The translations under genes and the position numbers were made by a program. From assembly GCA_015295835.1 (NCBI GenBank), contig DVEG01000005.1, positions 248,001-312,000 of the forward strand: DNA of 64,000 bases, given 5' to 3'. The notes under the pieces were generated by a model. That model saw only the letters and a list, made by a program, of their open reading frames with translations, had not been told where the DNA came from and did no database searches. This stretch comes from Oscillatoriaceae cyanobacterium M7585_C2015_266 (GTDB lineage Bacteria; Cyanobacteriota; Cyanobacteriia; Cyanobacteriales; Oscillatoriaceae). Positions 9,378 through 20,371 of this stretch are shown here, piece by piece; positions within the stretch are counted from its first letter, which is position 1, and every line of letters begins with the position of its first letter.

Positions 9378-9387
9378 TTGCGGCAAT

Positions 9388-11721
9388 TCAAAATCTTTCC
9401 CCAATGCCGAAGTGGAATCTGCTTCCTCCTTCATTATTAAAACCATAGTCTACGCGAATAGGACCGAGAGGAGAATCCACACGCACACCCAAACCGTAAC
9501 CAAAACCGCTCCCTGGTTTACCGCGCACACCAGCCGGATCGCCTAATACAGAAGAACCAGAACCCAAATCGGAGGCGACATCAAAAAAGAGCGCACCTCC
9601 GACAACTGAAAAAAGCGGGAAACGATATTCTACAGTAGCTTGTAAAAAACTGCGACCACTGCCTAGTTCACCTTCATCCCAGCCGCGAACAGAATTACTT
9701 CCGCCTAGGGCAAAAGCTTCGTAAGGGGGTAAGTCGCCGATAAAAGTGCCAGCTTGGACATTAAATGCCAGTGTTTGAGGTCCTTTGGCAAAACGGAAAT
9801 ACTGGACGGGAATATAATAACTATAGCTGCCGCGTAGGCGATTGCCAAAGATGCTACCAAGACCTATTGGTAAAAATTGTTCGCTGCTGAAGCGTAAGAC
9901 TGAACCTTTAGTAGGCTTAAGGGGATTATCACGCAAGTCGCGAGCAATTCCAAACTGTAGGCTTAGTAAGTCATCTTTGCCCTCGCCACTCCAGCTTAGA
10001 TCATTTCCCAGTTCGTCTTTCGGGCTAACTTTGCCGTCGATATCGCGGATGGTAACTCGCTGATACTCGAAACCGAGAGATGCTTTCCATTCAGTGTCGA
10101 GGGGAGCAGGACCAAGGGGACGGGTGAAAGTGACGCCACCACCAAATCGTAGAATTCTGGGGCGATCGCCATTAGGCAATTTTACTTCATTATCACCACC
10201 TGTATATACTAAGGAAAGCGAGCGCCGCCTGAATCCATTCACTGTATAAGAAGTGCGGAAAGGATCACCGGCAATCCAAGGATCAGTAAAGCTGACATCA
10301 AACAATAATGCCCGTTCACCTACTTGCAACTGTGCTCCGACTTTTTGATTATTCCCGCCCAGGTTTTGCTCTTGATAGCTCACCGTTCCGAAAAGCCCCG
10401 TCGCCGAGCTAATCCCAGCACCTGCCGCCACCGAGCCTGTTCTTCTTTCTGTAACATTAAGTACCACAACTACTTTGCGCGGATCTTGTCCTGGATTAAG
10501 TGTCGGCTCAACTTTCTCAAAAATCCCCAGGGCGAAAATCCGCCGCAAATCCCCAATCAAAGTAGATTCCTGCAGCACATCTCCTGGTTTAAGCACCATT
10601 TCCCGCGTGATAATAAACTTGCGAGTGCGCCCCTGGATTGCCCGCCCTTCTTTATCTGTATCTTCTCCTTCTTTATTGAGAAAGCGGACTTGAATATCCT
10701 CGATTATCCCTTCTGCTACCTGTAATGTTACAGTGCCATTAGCATCTACTGGCGAGGAACCTACCACCTGAGCCAAAATGTAGCCATTATCTTTATACCA
10801 CTGATTTAGACGCTTCACTCCCTCTTGAAAGCGGCGCAGGTTGAGGGTTTGACCATATTGAGGGCTGAAAATTTCGTCCACTACATTTTGCGGGGTTACT
10901 TGTTTGCCCTCCCCTGCTGGTACAACACTCACTACTACATTGCGTAGTACAGGGTTTTGCTGCACTAAAAAAGTTACCCGCACACCCAAAGGTGTATCTT
11001 CTGGTAAATAATCCACAGAAGCAAATTGACCTAAGGCAAAAATAGCGTTGACGTCTTCCTGCAATTGACAGCGATTGGTTGTGCGCCCTGGCTGAGTGCG
11101 AATCGAGCGATATACTTCATCTAAAAGTGGTCCTTCTACTCCTTTGACTACGACTTCGGCAATTAATACTTGCGGAGCATTAGGATCTGGACATTGATTC
11201 GTCGGTTGTGTTCTAGGTGGTGGGGCTACTGGCGCTGGCGTTGTCGGCGGCTGCTCTGAGGTGCCCTGAGAGAATAGGGATGATGGAATCCGGGTATTTA
11301 TAGGGAAAAGATTTAGAGTTGATGGTAAATCGCGGTTTGCGGTTTTTTCGGAAATATCCGGATTTGTGTTTTCTAAAAAATCCCCTAATTTGTCTTCTTT
11401 TTTACTCTCATATAGTAAATTTTGCTGTTGGATGGATGGCTGAGCTTCCTCTGAGGCTGGTATTACAGCTTCTATCTCTGATACTTCTACTATGTCGCTT
11501 GGGCGCTGTGGGTTTGGCTTTTGAGAGTCTGTTTTTTCTGTTAAAGCAGACAATTTCCACAGCTCATTTAGCGCGGTTATGCCCACTTCTGTTTCTGATT
11601 GTGCACCGCTATTGTCAGGTGCTGACGCTAGAGCATTTACGGTTTGCCCATTGACTGAGTTAGGTAAATTCAAAGTGGCTGATACTGTTAAAATAGCCAC
11701 CCACACTGGAGGTAAACGCAT
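9388..11721 (-). CDS. bamA: Outer membrane assembly factor BamA/Omp85
   Basis: Inserts beta-barrel proteins into the outer membrane. From the ATG at 11721 the product starts [18 protein letters not shown], a plausible signal peptide; the longer frame to a TTG at 11796 puts charged residues first and seems less likely. A low-complexity and proline-rich N-terminal stretch (to about residue 200) precedes three POTRA domains (about 200-430) and a 16-strand barrel. The barrel carries the lid-loop motif [10 protein letters not shown] and ends FHFGIGERF with the C-terminal Phe typical of barrel proteins. Three POTRA domains are typical of cyanobacterial and chloroplast Omp85. It heads the lpxC-fabZ-lpxA-lpxB genes, as known in Nostoc. 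Confidence 0.94.
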   Translation of the reverse strand: MRLPPVWVAILTVSATLNLPNSVNGQTVNALASAPDNSGAQSETEVGITALNELWKLSALTEKTDSQKPNPQRPSDIVEVSEIEAVIPASEEAQPSIQQQNLLYESKKEDKLGDFLENTNPDISEKTANRDLPSTLNLFPINTRIPSSLFSQGTSEQPPTTPAPVAPPPRTQPTNQCPDPNAPQVLIAEVVVKGVEGPLLDEVYRSIRTQPGRTTNRCQLQEDVNAIFALGQFASVDYLPEDTPLGVRVTFLVQQNPVLRNVVVSVVPAGEGKQVTPQNVVDEIFSPQYGQTLNLRRFQEGVKRLNQWYKDNGYILAQVVGSSPVDANGTVTLQVAEGIIEDIQVRFLNKEGEDTDKEGRAIQGRTRKFIITREMVLKPGDVLQESTLIGDLRRIFALGIFEKVEPTLNPGQDPRKVVVVLNVTERRTGSVAAGAGISSATGLFGTVSYQEQNLGGNNQKVGAQLQVGERALLFDVSFTDPWIAGDPFRTSYTVNGFRRRSLSLVYTGGDNEVKLPNGDRPRILRFGGGVTFTRPLGPAPLDTEWKASLGFEYQRVTIRDIDGKVSPKDELGNDLSWSGEGKDDLLSLQFGIARDLRDNPLKPTKGSVLRFSSEQFLPIGLGSIFGNRLRGSYSYYIPVQYFRFAKGPQTLAFNVQAGTFIGDLPPYEAFALGGSNSVRGWDEGELGSGRSFLQATVEYRFPLFSVVGGALFFDVASDLGSGSSVLGDPAGVRGKPGSGFGYGLGVRVDSPLGPIRVDYGFNNEGGSRFHFGIGERF

Positions 11722-11827
11722 GTTGTTTTTGTTTTTTTGCACTTCCACACACCAAATTCGGCTTTTTGCTTTGTCCACAAAAGAAAAATGGGACAAAGGG
11801 AAAGCTGAATTTTATTTTATTCCTAAC

Positions 11828-11884
11828 AGCGGTTAATTTGACAAACTAATGGCTAGTTATCTAGATACTACTAGAGATTGAAAC
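11828..11884 (+). repeat. Dispersed element, copy C (internally deleted)
   Basis: It begins AGCGGTTAATTTGACAAACT, matching the left end of copies A and B, and ends CTAGAGATTGAAAC, matching their CRISPR-like right end. About 55 bp of the middle is missing. The right end encodes the last residues and stop of purC. Confidence 0.6.
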
Positions 11885-12596
11885 TAACCCGCTCTAAAAC
11901 TCGTCGGTAAGCTTCTTCTACGTTTCCCAAATCCCGGCGAAAGCGATCTTTATCCATCACTCTTCGGTTGGGATCTTTTTCTGAGTTATCCCAAAGGCGG
12001 CAGGTGTCGGGGCTGATTTCGTCTGCTAGTAATAGGTTCCCGGCGCTATCTATACCAAATTCTAGTTTGAAGTCTACTAGGGTAATGCCGCAGTTTAGGA
12101 AAAATTCTGAAAGAATGTCGTTGATTCTTAATGCTAGGGTTCTTAGTTGCTCAATTTGTTCTGGGGTTGCTAGCTCCATTATGAGGATGCGATCGCTTGT
12201 TAGTAACGGATCTCCTAATTCGTCATTTTTGTAATAAAATTCTACCAATGGCTTTTTCAATACTGTTCCTTCTGCTAATCCTGTTTGTTTACATAAACTT
12301 CCCGCCGCTATATTCCTCACTACTACTTCTAATGGCAAAATTTTTACTTTTTTTACGCGCATTTCTTTGGCGCTGGGGCAGTCTATGAAGTGCGTAGGTA
12401 TTCCTTTTTTTTCTAGTAAATTAAATAAATAACTAGAAATTTTGCAGTTAATTTCTCCTTTCCCCGCAATGCTGCCTCGCTTTTGAGCATTAAATGCTGT
12501 TGCCTCGTCTTTGTAGTAGGTTAGCAATACTTCTGGATTTTCAGTAGCATACAAAATTTTTGCTTTGCCTTCATAAAATTTTTCTTTATTCGACAT
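11871..12596 (-). CDS. purC: SAICAR synthetase PurC
   Basis: Phosphoribosylaminoimidazole-succinocarboxamide synthase of de novo purine synthesis, 241 aa from the ATG at 12596. Its start MSNKEKFYEGKAKILYAT is typical and a GAGGGA lies about 8 nt upstream. Further motifs are KRGSIAGKGEINCKIS, PLEVVVRNIAAGSLCK, LVDFKLEFG and ISPDTCRLWD. The frame is open to 12686, but that extension overlaps the adenylate cyclase stop and is not family-like. The final residues VSFNL and the stop fall in element C. A purC-omp85 neighbourhood is known from other cyanobacteria. Confidence 0.95.
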   Translation of the reverse strand: MSNKEKFYEGKAKILYATENPEVLLTYYKDEATAFNAQKRGSIAGKGEINCKISSYLFNLLEKKGIPTHFIDCPSAKEMRVKKVKILPLEVVVRNIAAGSLCKQTGLAEGTVLKKPLVEFYYKNDELGDPLLTSDRILIMELATPEQIEQLRTLALRINDILSEFFLNCGITLVDFKLEFGIDSAGNLLLADEISPDTCRLWDNSEKDPNRRVMDKDRFRRDLGNVEEAYRRVLERVSFNL

Positions 12597-12657
12597 AATT
12601 AATTCCCTCATATATTTTTTTATATTTAAAATTTTCATATAACTAACCAAAATTTTA

Positions 12658-15228
12658 TTATTTAGTTGTAAATGTGTAAACGCCATCCCAAAAATCGGGA
12701 GGGGGATTTTTGAGATAATTGCGACAACGTTCTAAATGAATAGCGACTGCTCGATCATCTTTTCTAATTTTAGCGGCTGATTCAAAATAAGCGATCGCTT
12801 TTTGAAAATCCCGTTGCATATAAGCAGCCCTACCTGCTTTATAAAGTTCTAAAAATTCTCTAGTATCAGCATCCAGGTTAACGCTGCGCTCAGCAATTAA
12901 TTCATAGATACTGACAGCTTGGTGCTTGCCCTTTACTCGAATTTTATCTAATTCGCGCGCCCAGATGCGCTCGCCACACAATTGATAAGTAAACTCACTC
13001 AAAATAATATCACAATTATACTCCTTTGTCACACTTTCCAGACGAGAACTTAAATTAACGGCATCCCCAATCACGGTATAATCCATACGTTTTTTAGAGC
13101 CGATATTACCGGAAACGACTTCACCGGAACTCAACCCGATACCGATTTGAATTCGCGGTTGAGCACTAATAATCCGCTTGTTATTAAATTCTTGCAATCG
13201 CCGCCGCATATCCAAAGCCGACTGCACAGCCATCCAGGCATGATTTTCCGTCAACGGCAGTGGCGCACCAAATACTGCCATCAAGGCATCGCCGATAAAC
13301 TTATCCAGTGTACCCTCGTGATTAAACACTGCCTCTACCATAGTTTCAAAATACTCATTTAGCAGCGAAACCACCTCAGAGGCACCCAAATTTTCAGTCA
13401 GAGTAGTATAGCCACGGATATCAGAAAACAAAATAGTTACTTCCTTGCGCTCACTAACCACTAGGGAATCTTCGCCTAAAGCCATAACGCGCTCGGCGAC
13501 ACCAGGAGTGAGGTAACGATACATAGTACTTTTCATACGTTTTTCGCGGCTGATATCTTCGATTACCACCAAACCGCCGCGCACACCTCCTTCTGGGTTA
13601 GTGAGAGGATTGACTGTAAGATTGATACTGCGTTGGATTTCAATAATACGCTCCTTAGGTAAATGGGCAGGGATAGGAGCGGAGACATCGAAAACTGGTT
13701 TATTCCAGGGTATGTAAACACAAGAAGAGCTTGTGCGTTCGGGTATTGCTAAAATCCAGACGGCATTTTCGTCTGAAGGTTGAGCGTCTGGAGGATCTAC
13801 ATATAAGCCTACGGTTAAATCTTGTTCTGGGATGTAGTGGCGAGCGCCGGTATTGAGGCTATCTAGTAAGCGCCAACGCAGAGTTTCTATAGGTACTACT
13901 TCCCAGACATAGCGATCGATAAGTTTATTTTCCCACAACTGTCGGTGTTTGCTATTTTCTGGGCAGCCGAGTAATGCTAGGGCGGCTTCATTGATTGTTA
14001 CGATTCGCCCTTGCATATCGGTAGAGATAACAGCATCTGAGAGACTTTGGAGAATGTCTTTTTGATATTGCTTTTCGATTAAGACATTTTCGAAGAGTTG
14101 GGCATTTTCCAGGGCTATACCAGCTTGTGCATTAAAAGCCCGCATAAAAGCTTCATCGGAACTAGTGAAACTGCCCTGGTATTTGTTGATTAATTGAGTG
14201 ACACCTATTAAATCACCGGCAGAGTTGTATACAGGCATACATAAAATTGTGCGAGTGACGTAGCCGGTGCGCTTGTCTGTAGTGGGATCGAAACGAGGAT
14301 CTTGATAGGCATCTGGAATGTTGAGGGTTTGTCTGGTGGAGGCAACATAGCCGGCAATTCCTTTGTTGGCGGGGATGCGGATTTCCATCATGGTTTTGCC
14401 GTCTGCCTTTGCGACTTTTGTCCAAAGTTCGCCTGTTTCTTTGCTGAGTAGGAAGAGGGTGCTGCGTTCGGCTTGCATTAACTCGCGGGCTTGATCCATG
14501 ACAGAGCGCAGGGTAGCTTCCAGATCCAAACTTTGGCCAAGAGAAGAGGTAGCTTTGAGGAGGGCAGAAACGCCGCGCTGATTGCGGGCAGCAACGTAGA
14601 ATGACTGACAACTTTCGAGGATGATGCCGATAGAAGTAGCGAAGGTGCTAAATTCTTCTTCGTCTTCTTTAGTGAAGGGGAGAGTGCCTGCTTTGTTGAG
14701 GAGTTGTACTACTGCTACAACTTGGTTGGGGTTTTTGCTGCTGAAAATCGGCATGCATAGTAGGGAGTGGGTGGTGTAGCCCGGATGTTCGTCTACTTCT
14801 TTGTTAAATAGGGGATGGGAATATACGTCTGCGATGTTCAGGGATGTACCAGTAGTGGCCACATGACCTACTATGCCGACGTGTAGGGGAATGCGAATTT
14901 CTATGGGTTTACCGTTTTGAATGGGGGTAAGTTTTGACCACAACTGTTTTTTTTCGTTATCGACTAAAAAGATGGTGGTGCGATCAGCTTGCAGGATTTG
15001 GCCAATTTTTAGGGTGAAGGCATCCAAAAGTTGCTCTAGCATAGTTTCTAGAGCTTCATTGTTGATTAGTTCAATTGCTCTTAGAAACTGCTGGAATTCT
15101 GCGGTGATGAAATCTAGCAGGCAGACAAATTCGGTAACTGGCAGATCTTTGACGCGACGTGCGAGCGCGCCCATGCGATTTGCTTGGGTTAATGTAGCCA
15201 GAATGCTACCAGCATCGGAAAATGTCAT
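12658..15228 (-). CDS. Class III adenylate cyclase with GAF-GAF-PAS sensor region
   Basis: A soluble signalling enzyme of 856 aa. Two GAF domains (about 60-200 and 235-380) are followed by a PAS-like segment (about 390-560) and a class III cyclase domain from about residue 600. The metal aspartates are in ILFSDIRGYT and FIGDALMAVFG. The adenine-selecting Lys is in LDKFIGDA, and the second specificity residue is the Thr in MDYTVIGDAVNLSSRLE, so cAMP is the likely product. A TPR-like tail ends PPPDFWDGVYTFTTK, common in cyanobacterial cyclases. The GAF ligand is not predictable here. purC follows 61 bp downstream, perhaps co-transcribed. Confidence 0.9.
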   Translation of the reverse strand: MTFSDAGSILATLTQANRMGALARRVKDLPVTEFVCLLDFITAEFQQFLRAIELINNEALETMLEQLLDAFTLKIGQILQADRTTIFLVDNEKKQLWSKLTPIQNGKPIEIRIPLHVGIVGHVATTGTSLNIADVYSHPLFNKEVDEHPGYTTHSLLCMPIFSSKNPNQVVAVVQLLNKAGTLPFTKEDEEEFSTFATSIGIILESCQSFYVAARNQRGVSALLKATSSLGQSLDLEATLRSVMDQARELMQAERSTLFLLSKETGELWTKVAKADGKTMMEIRIPANKGIAGYVASTRQTLNIPDAYQDPRFDPTTDKRTGYVTRTILCMPVYNSAGDLIGVTQLINKYQGSFTSSDEAFMRAFNAQAGIALENAQLFENVLIEKQYQKDILQSLSDAVISTDMQGRIVTINEAALALLGCPENSKHRQLWENKLIDRYVWEVVPIETLRWRLLDSLNTGARHYIPEQDLTVGLYVDPPDAQPSDENAVWILAIPERTSSSCVYIPWNKPVFDVSAPIPAHLPKERIIEIQRSINLTVNPLTNPEGGVRGGLVVIEDISREKRMKSTMYRYLTPGVAERVMALGEDSLVVSERKEVTILFSDIRGYTTLTENLGASEVVSLLNEYFETMVEAVFNHEGTLDKFIGDALMAVFGAPLPLTENHAWMAVQSALDMRRRLQEFNNKRIISAQPRIQIGIGLSSGEVVSGNIGSKKRMDYTVIGDAVNLSSRLESVTKEYNCDIILSEFTYQLCGERIWARELDKIRVKGKHQAVSIYELIAERSVNLDADTREFLELYKAGRAAYMQRDFQKAIAYFESAAKIRKDDRAVAIHLERCRNYLKNPPPDFWDGVYTFTTK

Positions 15229-15690
15229 AGTATAGACCCCTCACAGGGTATTAGATGGCCCACGATTCGGCAGAGTATGTTTTGCTGTGGCAGGAGAATT
15301 TCTCCGGCATCGAAGTCATACTGCGCACAATGTAACTGAGTCTTAGCAATGCTCGCCACCCTAAAAAATTCTGATCAGAGTAAGACTATGTCAGAAACTA
15401 TTGTGGCCACATTATATTAGTTGTCATCTGGCAACTACCTAAATTAACACTATCTATCAATTGTCACTATTGGCAAAGTTACTAGAGATAAAGGCTACTA
15501 ATGCTTGCTCTCTCAGTAGGGATACTGAGCTTAGTGGTGAGTACAAGATTGATAAGTGCGATACAATTTTTCACAAAAATGAATGATTTTATCTAAAATT
15601 TAAAGGTGAAATATAATAATTGTCTTATTTTTAAGTTTTTAGATCACTAAAGTGATAAAACGCTACCTAAGAGGCAGCGTTACAAAAATT
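15229..15690. other. Intergenic spacer between sqdX and the adenylate cyclase
   Basis: This is the upstream region of the cyclase plus the sqdX terminator. A 26-codon ATG frame at 15255-15335 (+) has ordinary-looking codons but no clear ribosome binding site. The rest is AT-rich and no other gene is seen. Confidence 0.4.
15653..15681 (-). terminator. Rho-independent terminator of sqdX
   Basis: On the minus strand AACGCTGCCT pairs with AGGTAGCGTT (one G-T pair) around a 3-nt loop and runs into TTTTAT, 10 bp after the sqdX stop. Confidence 0.85.
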
Positions 15691-16824
15691 TTAGGCAGCT
15701 TTTACTGTTGAATGGGAAGTCAGTACTGCTTGATAGTATCGGCGCAGTTGGGCAGTTGCGGCAGCCCAGCCCCAGCGTTCGGCTTCCAGGCGGGCATTTT
15801 GACGCAGGGTTTCTCTTTCTTGGTTGTGTTGGAGTAGACGGATGGTGGCTGTAATCGCACTATTTTCATCTTCCGGCTCGAATAAATAACCGTTAACGCC
15901 ATCGGTGACAATATCGGGAATGCCTCCTGAGCGTGCTGCTACTACTGGGCAACCTGATGCCATTGCCTCTAAAAGTACCAATCCTAGAGTTTCTGTGCGG
16001 GAAGGAAAAATAAAGGCGTCGGCTGAAGCATAAGCGCTAGCAAGTTCTTTGCCTCTGAGATAACCAATAAAATTAGTTGGTGTTCCGGCAAAATGGACTT
16101 CCAAAGCTTTTCGGTGAGGACCATCTCCTACTAAAGCTAGGCGGGCATTGGGAATTGCTTCTAATATGGGTTTGATACGCTCGATTTCTTTCTCAGCACC
16201 TAAACGCCCGACATAAATAAGTAAGGGGTTGTCGGGGTAACCCCCGCTGAGGCGCGCTCGCATCATTGGGTTTGCTAAGCTGGGATTAAACATTTCAGTA
16301 TCTACGCCTCGTTGCCATAAATCTACCCGTTCGATCCCGTGGGCGACGAGTTCTTTTACCATCGCTGTAGATGTACACAGGTTCAAATCTGCTTGATTAT
16401 GTGCTCCTTTGAGTAATTCCCAAAGCAACCCTTCTAGCATTCCCAAACCATAGTGTTGTAAGTATTGCGGCAAGTGGGTATGATAAGATGCTACTAATGG
16501 AATTCCCATGTTTTTGCCGTAATACAAACCTGCCAAACCTAAAATTGCTGGGTTGGCTACGTGAATTAAATCCGGCTGGAATTCTTCGAGTTTCCGACGG
16601 ATTGAGGGGCGGGGAAATGCCATTTTTAGCTCTGGATACCAGGGCAGGGGATAACCGGGTATACCATAAATTTTTGCTCCTTTGTATTCGCTGATGCCGC
16701 CTTCGGGAGCGAAAATCAAAACGCGATCGCCTGCCCGCTGCAGGTGTTCTACTGTATGGCACAGGCGCGTAACAATACCGTCAATTTTTGGCAAAAAAGT
16801 TTCGGTAAAAAGAGCAATTCGCAT
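15691..16824 (-). CDS. sqdX: Sulfoquinovosyldiacylglycerol synthase SqdX
   Basis: GT-B family 4 glycosyltransferase that moves sulfoquinovose from UDP-sulfoquinovose to diacylglycerol, making the thylakoid sulfolipid SQDG. The N terminus MRIALFTETFLPKIDGIVTR is characteristic. LIYVGRLGAEKEIERIKP opens the donor domain and the EX7E motif is FIFPSRTETLGLVLLEAMA. The 377-aa length fits. sqdB lies 245 bp upstream in the same orientation, the classic cyanobacterial pair, which separates it from the many other GT4 enzymes. Confidence 0.94.
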   Translation of the reverse strand: MRIALFTETFLPKIDGIVTRLCHTVEHLQRAGDRVLIFAPEGGISEYKGAKIYGIPGYPLPWYPELKMAFPRPSIRRKLEEFQPDLIHVANPAILGLAGLYYGKNMGIPLVASYHTHLPQYLQHYGLGMLEGLLWELLKGAHNQADLNLCTSTAMVKELVAHGIERVDLWQRGVDTEMFNPSLANPMMRARLSGGYPDNPLLIYVGRLGAEKEIERIKPILEAIPNARLALVGDGPHRKALEVHFAGTPTNFIGYLRGKELASAYASADAFIFPSRTETLGLVLLEAMASGCPVVAARSGGIPDIVTDGVNGYLFEPEDENSAITATIRLLQHNQERETLRQNARLEAERWGWAAATAQLRRYYQAVLTSHSTVKAA

Positions 16825-17069
16825 AAAATAAGTTTACTACAAAACTAATAAACTGATGATAATCCTCTTTTCTTGGCAATATTGAATGAAGTTAAATAGG
16901 TTTGGCACTATTTCTTACCTCAATAAAAAATTTTTTTAACTCCCTTGCAACAATTCAAAATCTGCCCCCACTTTATTTTGATAAATAAATTTTTCCACTC
17001 CTTCATTTATTTGTTTAGTAATAATTAGAGGCAATAGTAACCCTATTGCCTCGCAAATTATGTTTTCTT

Positions 17070-18224
<1,155 letters not shown>

Positions 18225-18348
18225 TTAACGAATTAGCTTGCCGATACTCGGTCAATTTATCAGGTTTTGCGTACCGAGTGACAAAATCATTTATTTAATT
18301 GCAAATTACCCTTAGGATTCTTTTCTCTGCCCGCCCATATTCCATCAA

Positions 18349-18942
18349 CTAAATCACGACTTCATCTGCAAAACTGGCCCAACGGACAAAGTGAAAGGGA
18401 CCTGCTACCGAACCCCAGATATGTTCATTAGTTTCTGGATTTCTGCCCCGATCATGGCTAATAAATTTTTTCTCGTCTATCTCAAATTCGCTGTCCAAAT
18501 AGGTTTTTTGGCCTTTGCGCATGACGATGCAGCCTTTTCCGGGTTCGACATGACCTTTGAAACTATGGCCAGTCCAATATGTCATAAAAGTGCAGCCAGG
18601 TAATTTTTGCAGCATATCAGCCCTGAGAGCTTTGAGACGTTCAGGTTCTCGGGAAGCTCCGTAAAATTTTTCTTCCTGCTCGTTAATCGCGTAGTTTTCA
18701 ATTTTTATATGATCATCGGCTGGCACTAACTTTAACACCCGCACCCGGTAAGGGCGATTAAGCATATAGTCATACGCTTGTTCAACATACAGACTCACCC
18801 CACCCAGCAAATCAACAGGTAGGGGTCGCATACAGACGCGAATGTGGGCAAAAAAAGGTGGGTTTTCAAAAGCCTGCTCTTGATTGCTGAAATCAGCCGC
18901 CATCCAGCGAGCTAAGGTGAGGATGTCTGTAGGATTGCTCAT
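18349..18942 (-). CDS. cpcT: Phycocyanobilin lyase CpcT
   Basis: Member of the CpcT/CpeT family, 197 aa. CpcT attaches phycocyanobilin to the Cys-153-type site of the phycocyanin beta subunit. Recognisable segments are LARWMAADFSNQEQAF, the beta-barrel core with VCMRPLPVDLLGGVSLYVEQAYDY, NRPYRVRVLKL, GCTFMTYWTGHSF and SHDRGRNPETNEHIWGSVAGPF. The family also includes phycoerythrin and phage versions, but the close match to the housekeeping type makes CpcT the best call. It stands alone here, away from the phycobilisome rod genes. Confidence 0.92.
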   Translation of the reverse strand: MSNPTDILTLARWMAADFSNQEQAFENPPFFAHIRVCMRPLPVDLLGGVSLYVEQAYDYMLNRPYRVRVLKLVPADDHIKIENYAINEQEEKFYGASREPERLKALRADMLQKLPGCTFMTYWTGHSFKGHVEPGKGCIVMRKGQKTYLDSEFEIDEKKFISHDRGRNPETNEHIWGSVAGPFHFVRWASFADEVVI

Positions 18943-19042
18943 ACTGATGTCTGATGTGAAATTTTAGATTTTTGATTTCAGTTCTCCTTATTCTAAGGGA
19001 CAGCGATCGCTTCTGTATCCCTAAAAAAATAACAGCATTGTT

Positions 19043-20338
19043 TCATCCCCCCTGTTTAAGGCGAAACAGGAGTATTTGAGTCTTTCGTGTCTCCTCGAAA
19101 TCGTTATCGCTTACTAACACTAAACTCTGTGTCCCGTCCGGCAAACGAGGGCCAAGGGTCATCCCTTCTAAATTGTCTAAGATAATACCAAGGTTTGCCA
19201 AGTCTAGCACTAACTTTTTCCTTACTGGCTCAATTCCTTTAAGTTCACCTTTGAGACTAGAAATATTAGATGTATCAGTTGCCGCTCCCGTCGCTACTTG
19301 AAAAATCCGCGCCCCATATCCTAAAAAACCAAGCGCTCGCTCCAAACTCAAAAAATAACCCCCCTGCCCTAAGGCTACTAATTCGCTCAAACCAGTGGTC
19401 AATGACCACCTTGGACCATAGTCTAGTGGATAAACATGTTCAGAAATCAGCGTTGAGCGTGAAGCTGACTCAGTTCCTAGGGAATTCCCCTCTACCAAAT
19501 AGTGCAATAGTCGATTCCTTGCCTCTTTCTCTGACGAAGGCGGCTCCCGATCCTGTAGCAACGGTGCTTCCGTTGCAGTAAATAACCTAATCGGTTCTAT
19601 TCTTGCCGAAAGTGCTCCACTGGTATTGACGCTTAAAGATTCAAATCCCAGATTATTTTGTACTCCCTGCTGTTGCTGGGAACCCATGGCATCGGGAATA
19701 TAACGCTTTGGTATCGGTAAATCCCTTTGCCACTTACCTGTTGTTAAATCAAACTCGCTGATAAATGGGGCAATGCCTAAGTTGCTTATACCTTCGCTGG
19801 CAATAAATATGGAATTAGGCGGCGCAAATGCTATCCCTTCAGGATCTATGGTATTTCTAGGATAAGGTTGCCCGTCTTCTCTTTTGAGAATGGTTACGTC
19901 TTCTACCTGTACGTTGTCAATTTTTATTCCCCCTCCGGGAATTTGTGAATTGATTGCTAGTCGCAGAGTATAAAATCGCGCTGCAGCCCTCTGACTGGGA
20001 TCGTCGGAAAGGGCATAAAATCGATCTCGTTGTCGATCATAGGCGAGCGCTGATAGCCCTCCTACAGGTGTACCCTCAAAACTTTGCTCTGGTAACTCGT
20101 ATTCGTCTAAAAATTCCAGCGACAAGTCTAAAAAAATCCGTTTCTCGGCTACGGTTTGCAATCTCTCCTGTGCCGCTTTAGCTGCCCCTTCTTCTTTTGC
20201 GATAACTCTTGGGGAGTCGCAGGCACAAAGCCCGCTCAATAAAATTAATCCTAGTGCCCATAGCATTGCTATGAACCTTTTCCCCTGTAATAGCGTCTTT
20301 TTTCCTGTATCTTTTTCTTGGCTCACTAGAAAATCCAC
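19043..20338 (-). CDS. Esterase-like phytase-domain lipoprotein
   Basis: A 431-aa exported protein of the esterase-like activity of phytase family (PF13449 type), a predicted beta-propeller. Markers are GTPVGGLSALAYDRQRDRFYALSDD, TIDPEGIAFAPPNSIFIASEGI and DNLEGMTLGPRLPDGTQSLVLVSDN. The N terminus has a hydrophobic segment ending LLSGLCACDS, compatible with a lipobox (LCAC). The longest frame begins with a GTG at 20338; an ATG at 20266, just before the hydrophobic segment, is an equally good start. The substrate is unknown. It is divergent from the TPR gene, with about 34 bp between the starts. Confidence 0.82.
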   Translation of the reverse strand: MDFLVSQEKDTGKKTLLQGKRFIAMLWALGLILLSGLCACDSPRVIAKEEGAAKAAQERLQTVAEKRIFLDLSLEFLDEYELPEQSFEGTPVGGLSALAYDRQRDRFYALSDDPSQRAAARFYTLRLAINSQIPGGGIKIDNVQVEDVTILKREDGQPYPRNTIDPEGIAFAPPNSIFIASEGISNLGIAPFISEFDLTTGKWQRDLPIPKRYIPDAMGSQQQQGVQNNLGFESLSVNTSGALSARIEPIRLFTATEAPLLQDREPPSSEKEARNRLLHYLVEGNSLGTESASRSTLISEHVYPLDYGPRWSLTTGLSELVALGQGGYFLSLERALGFLGYGARIFQVATGAATDTSNISSLKGELKGIEPVRKKLVLDLANLGIILDNLEGMTLGPRLPDGTQSLVLVSDNDFEETRKTQILLFRLKQGG

Positions 20339-20371
20339 AAAACTCCTTCGTTTTTATTTTATCAGATAGTA

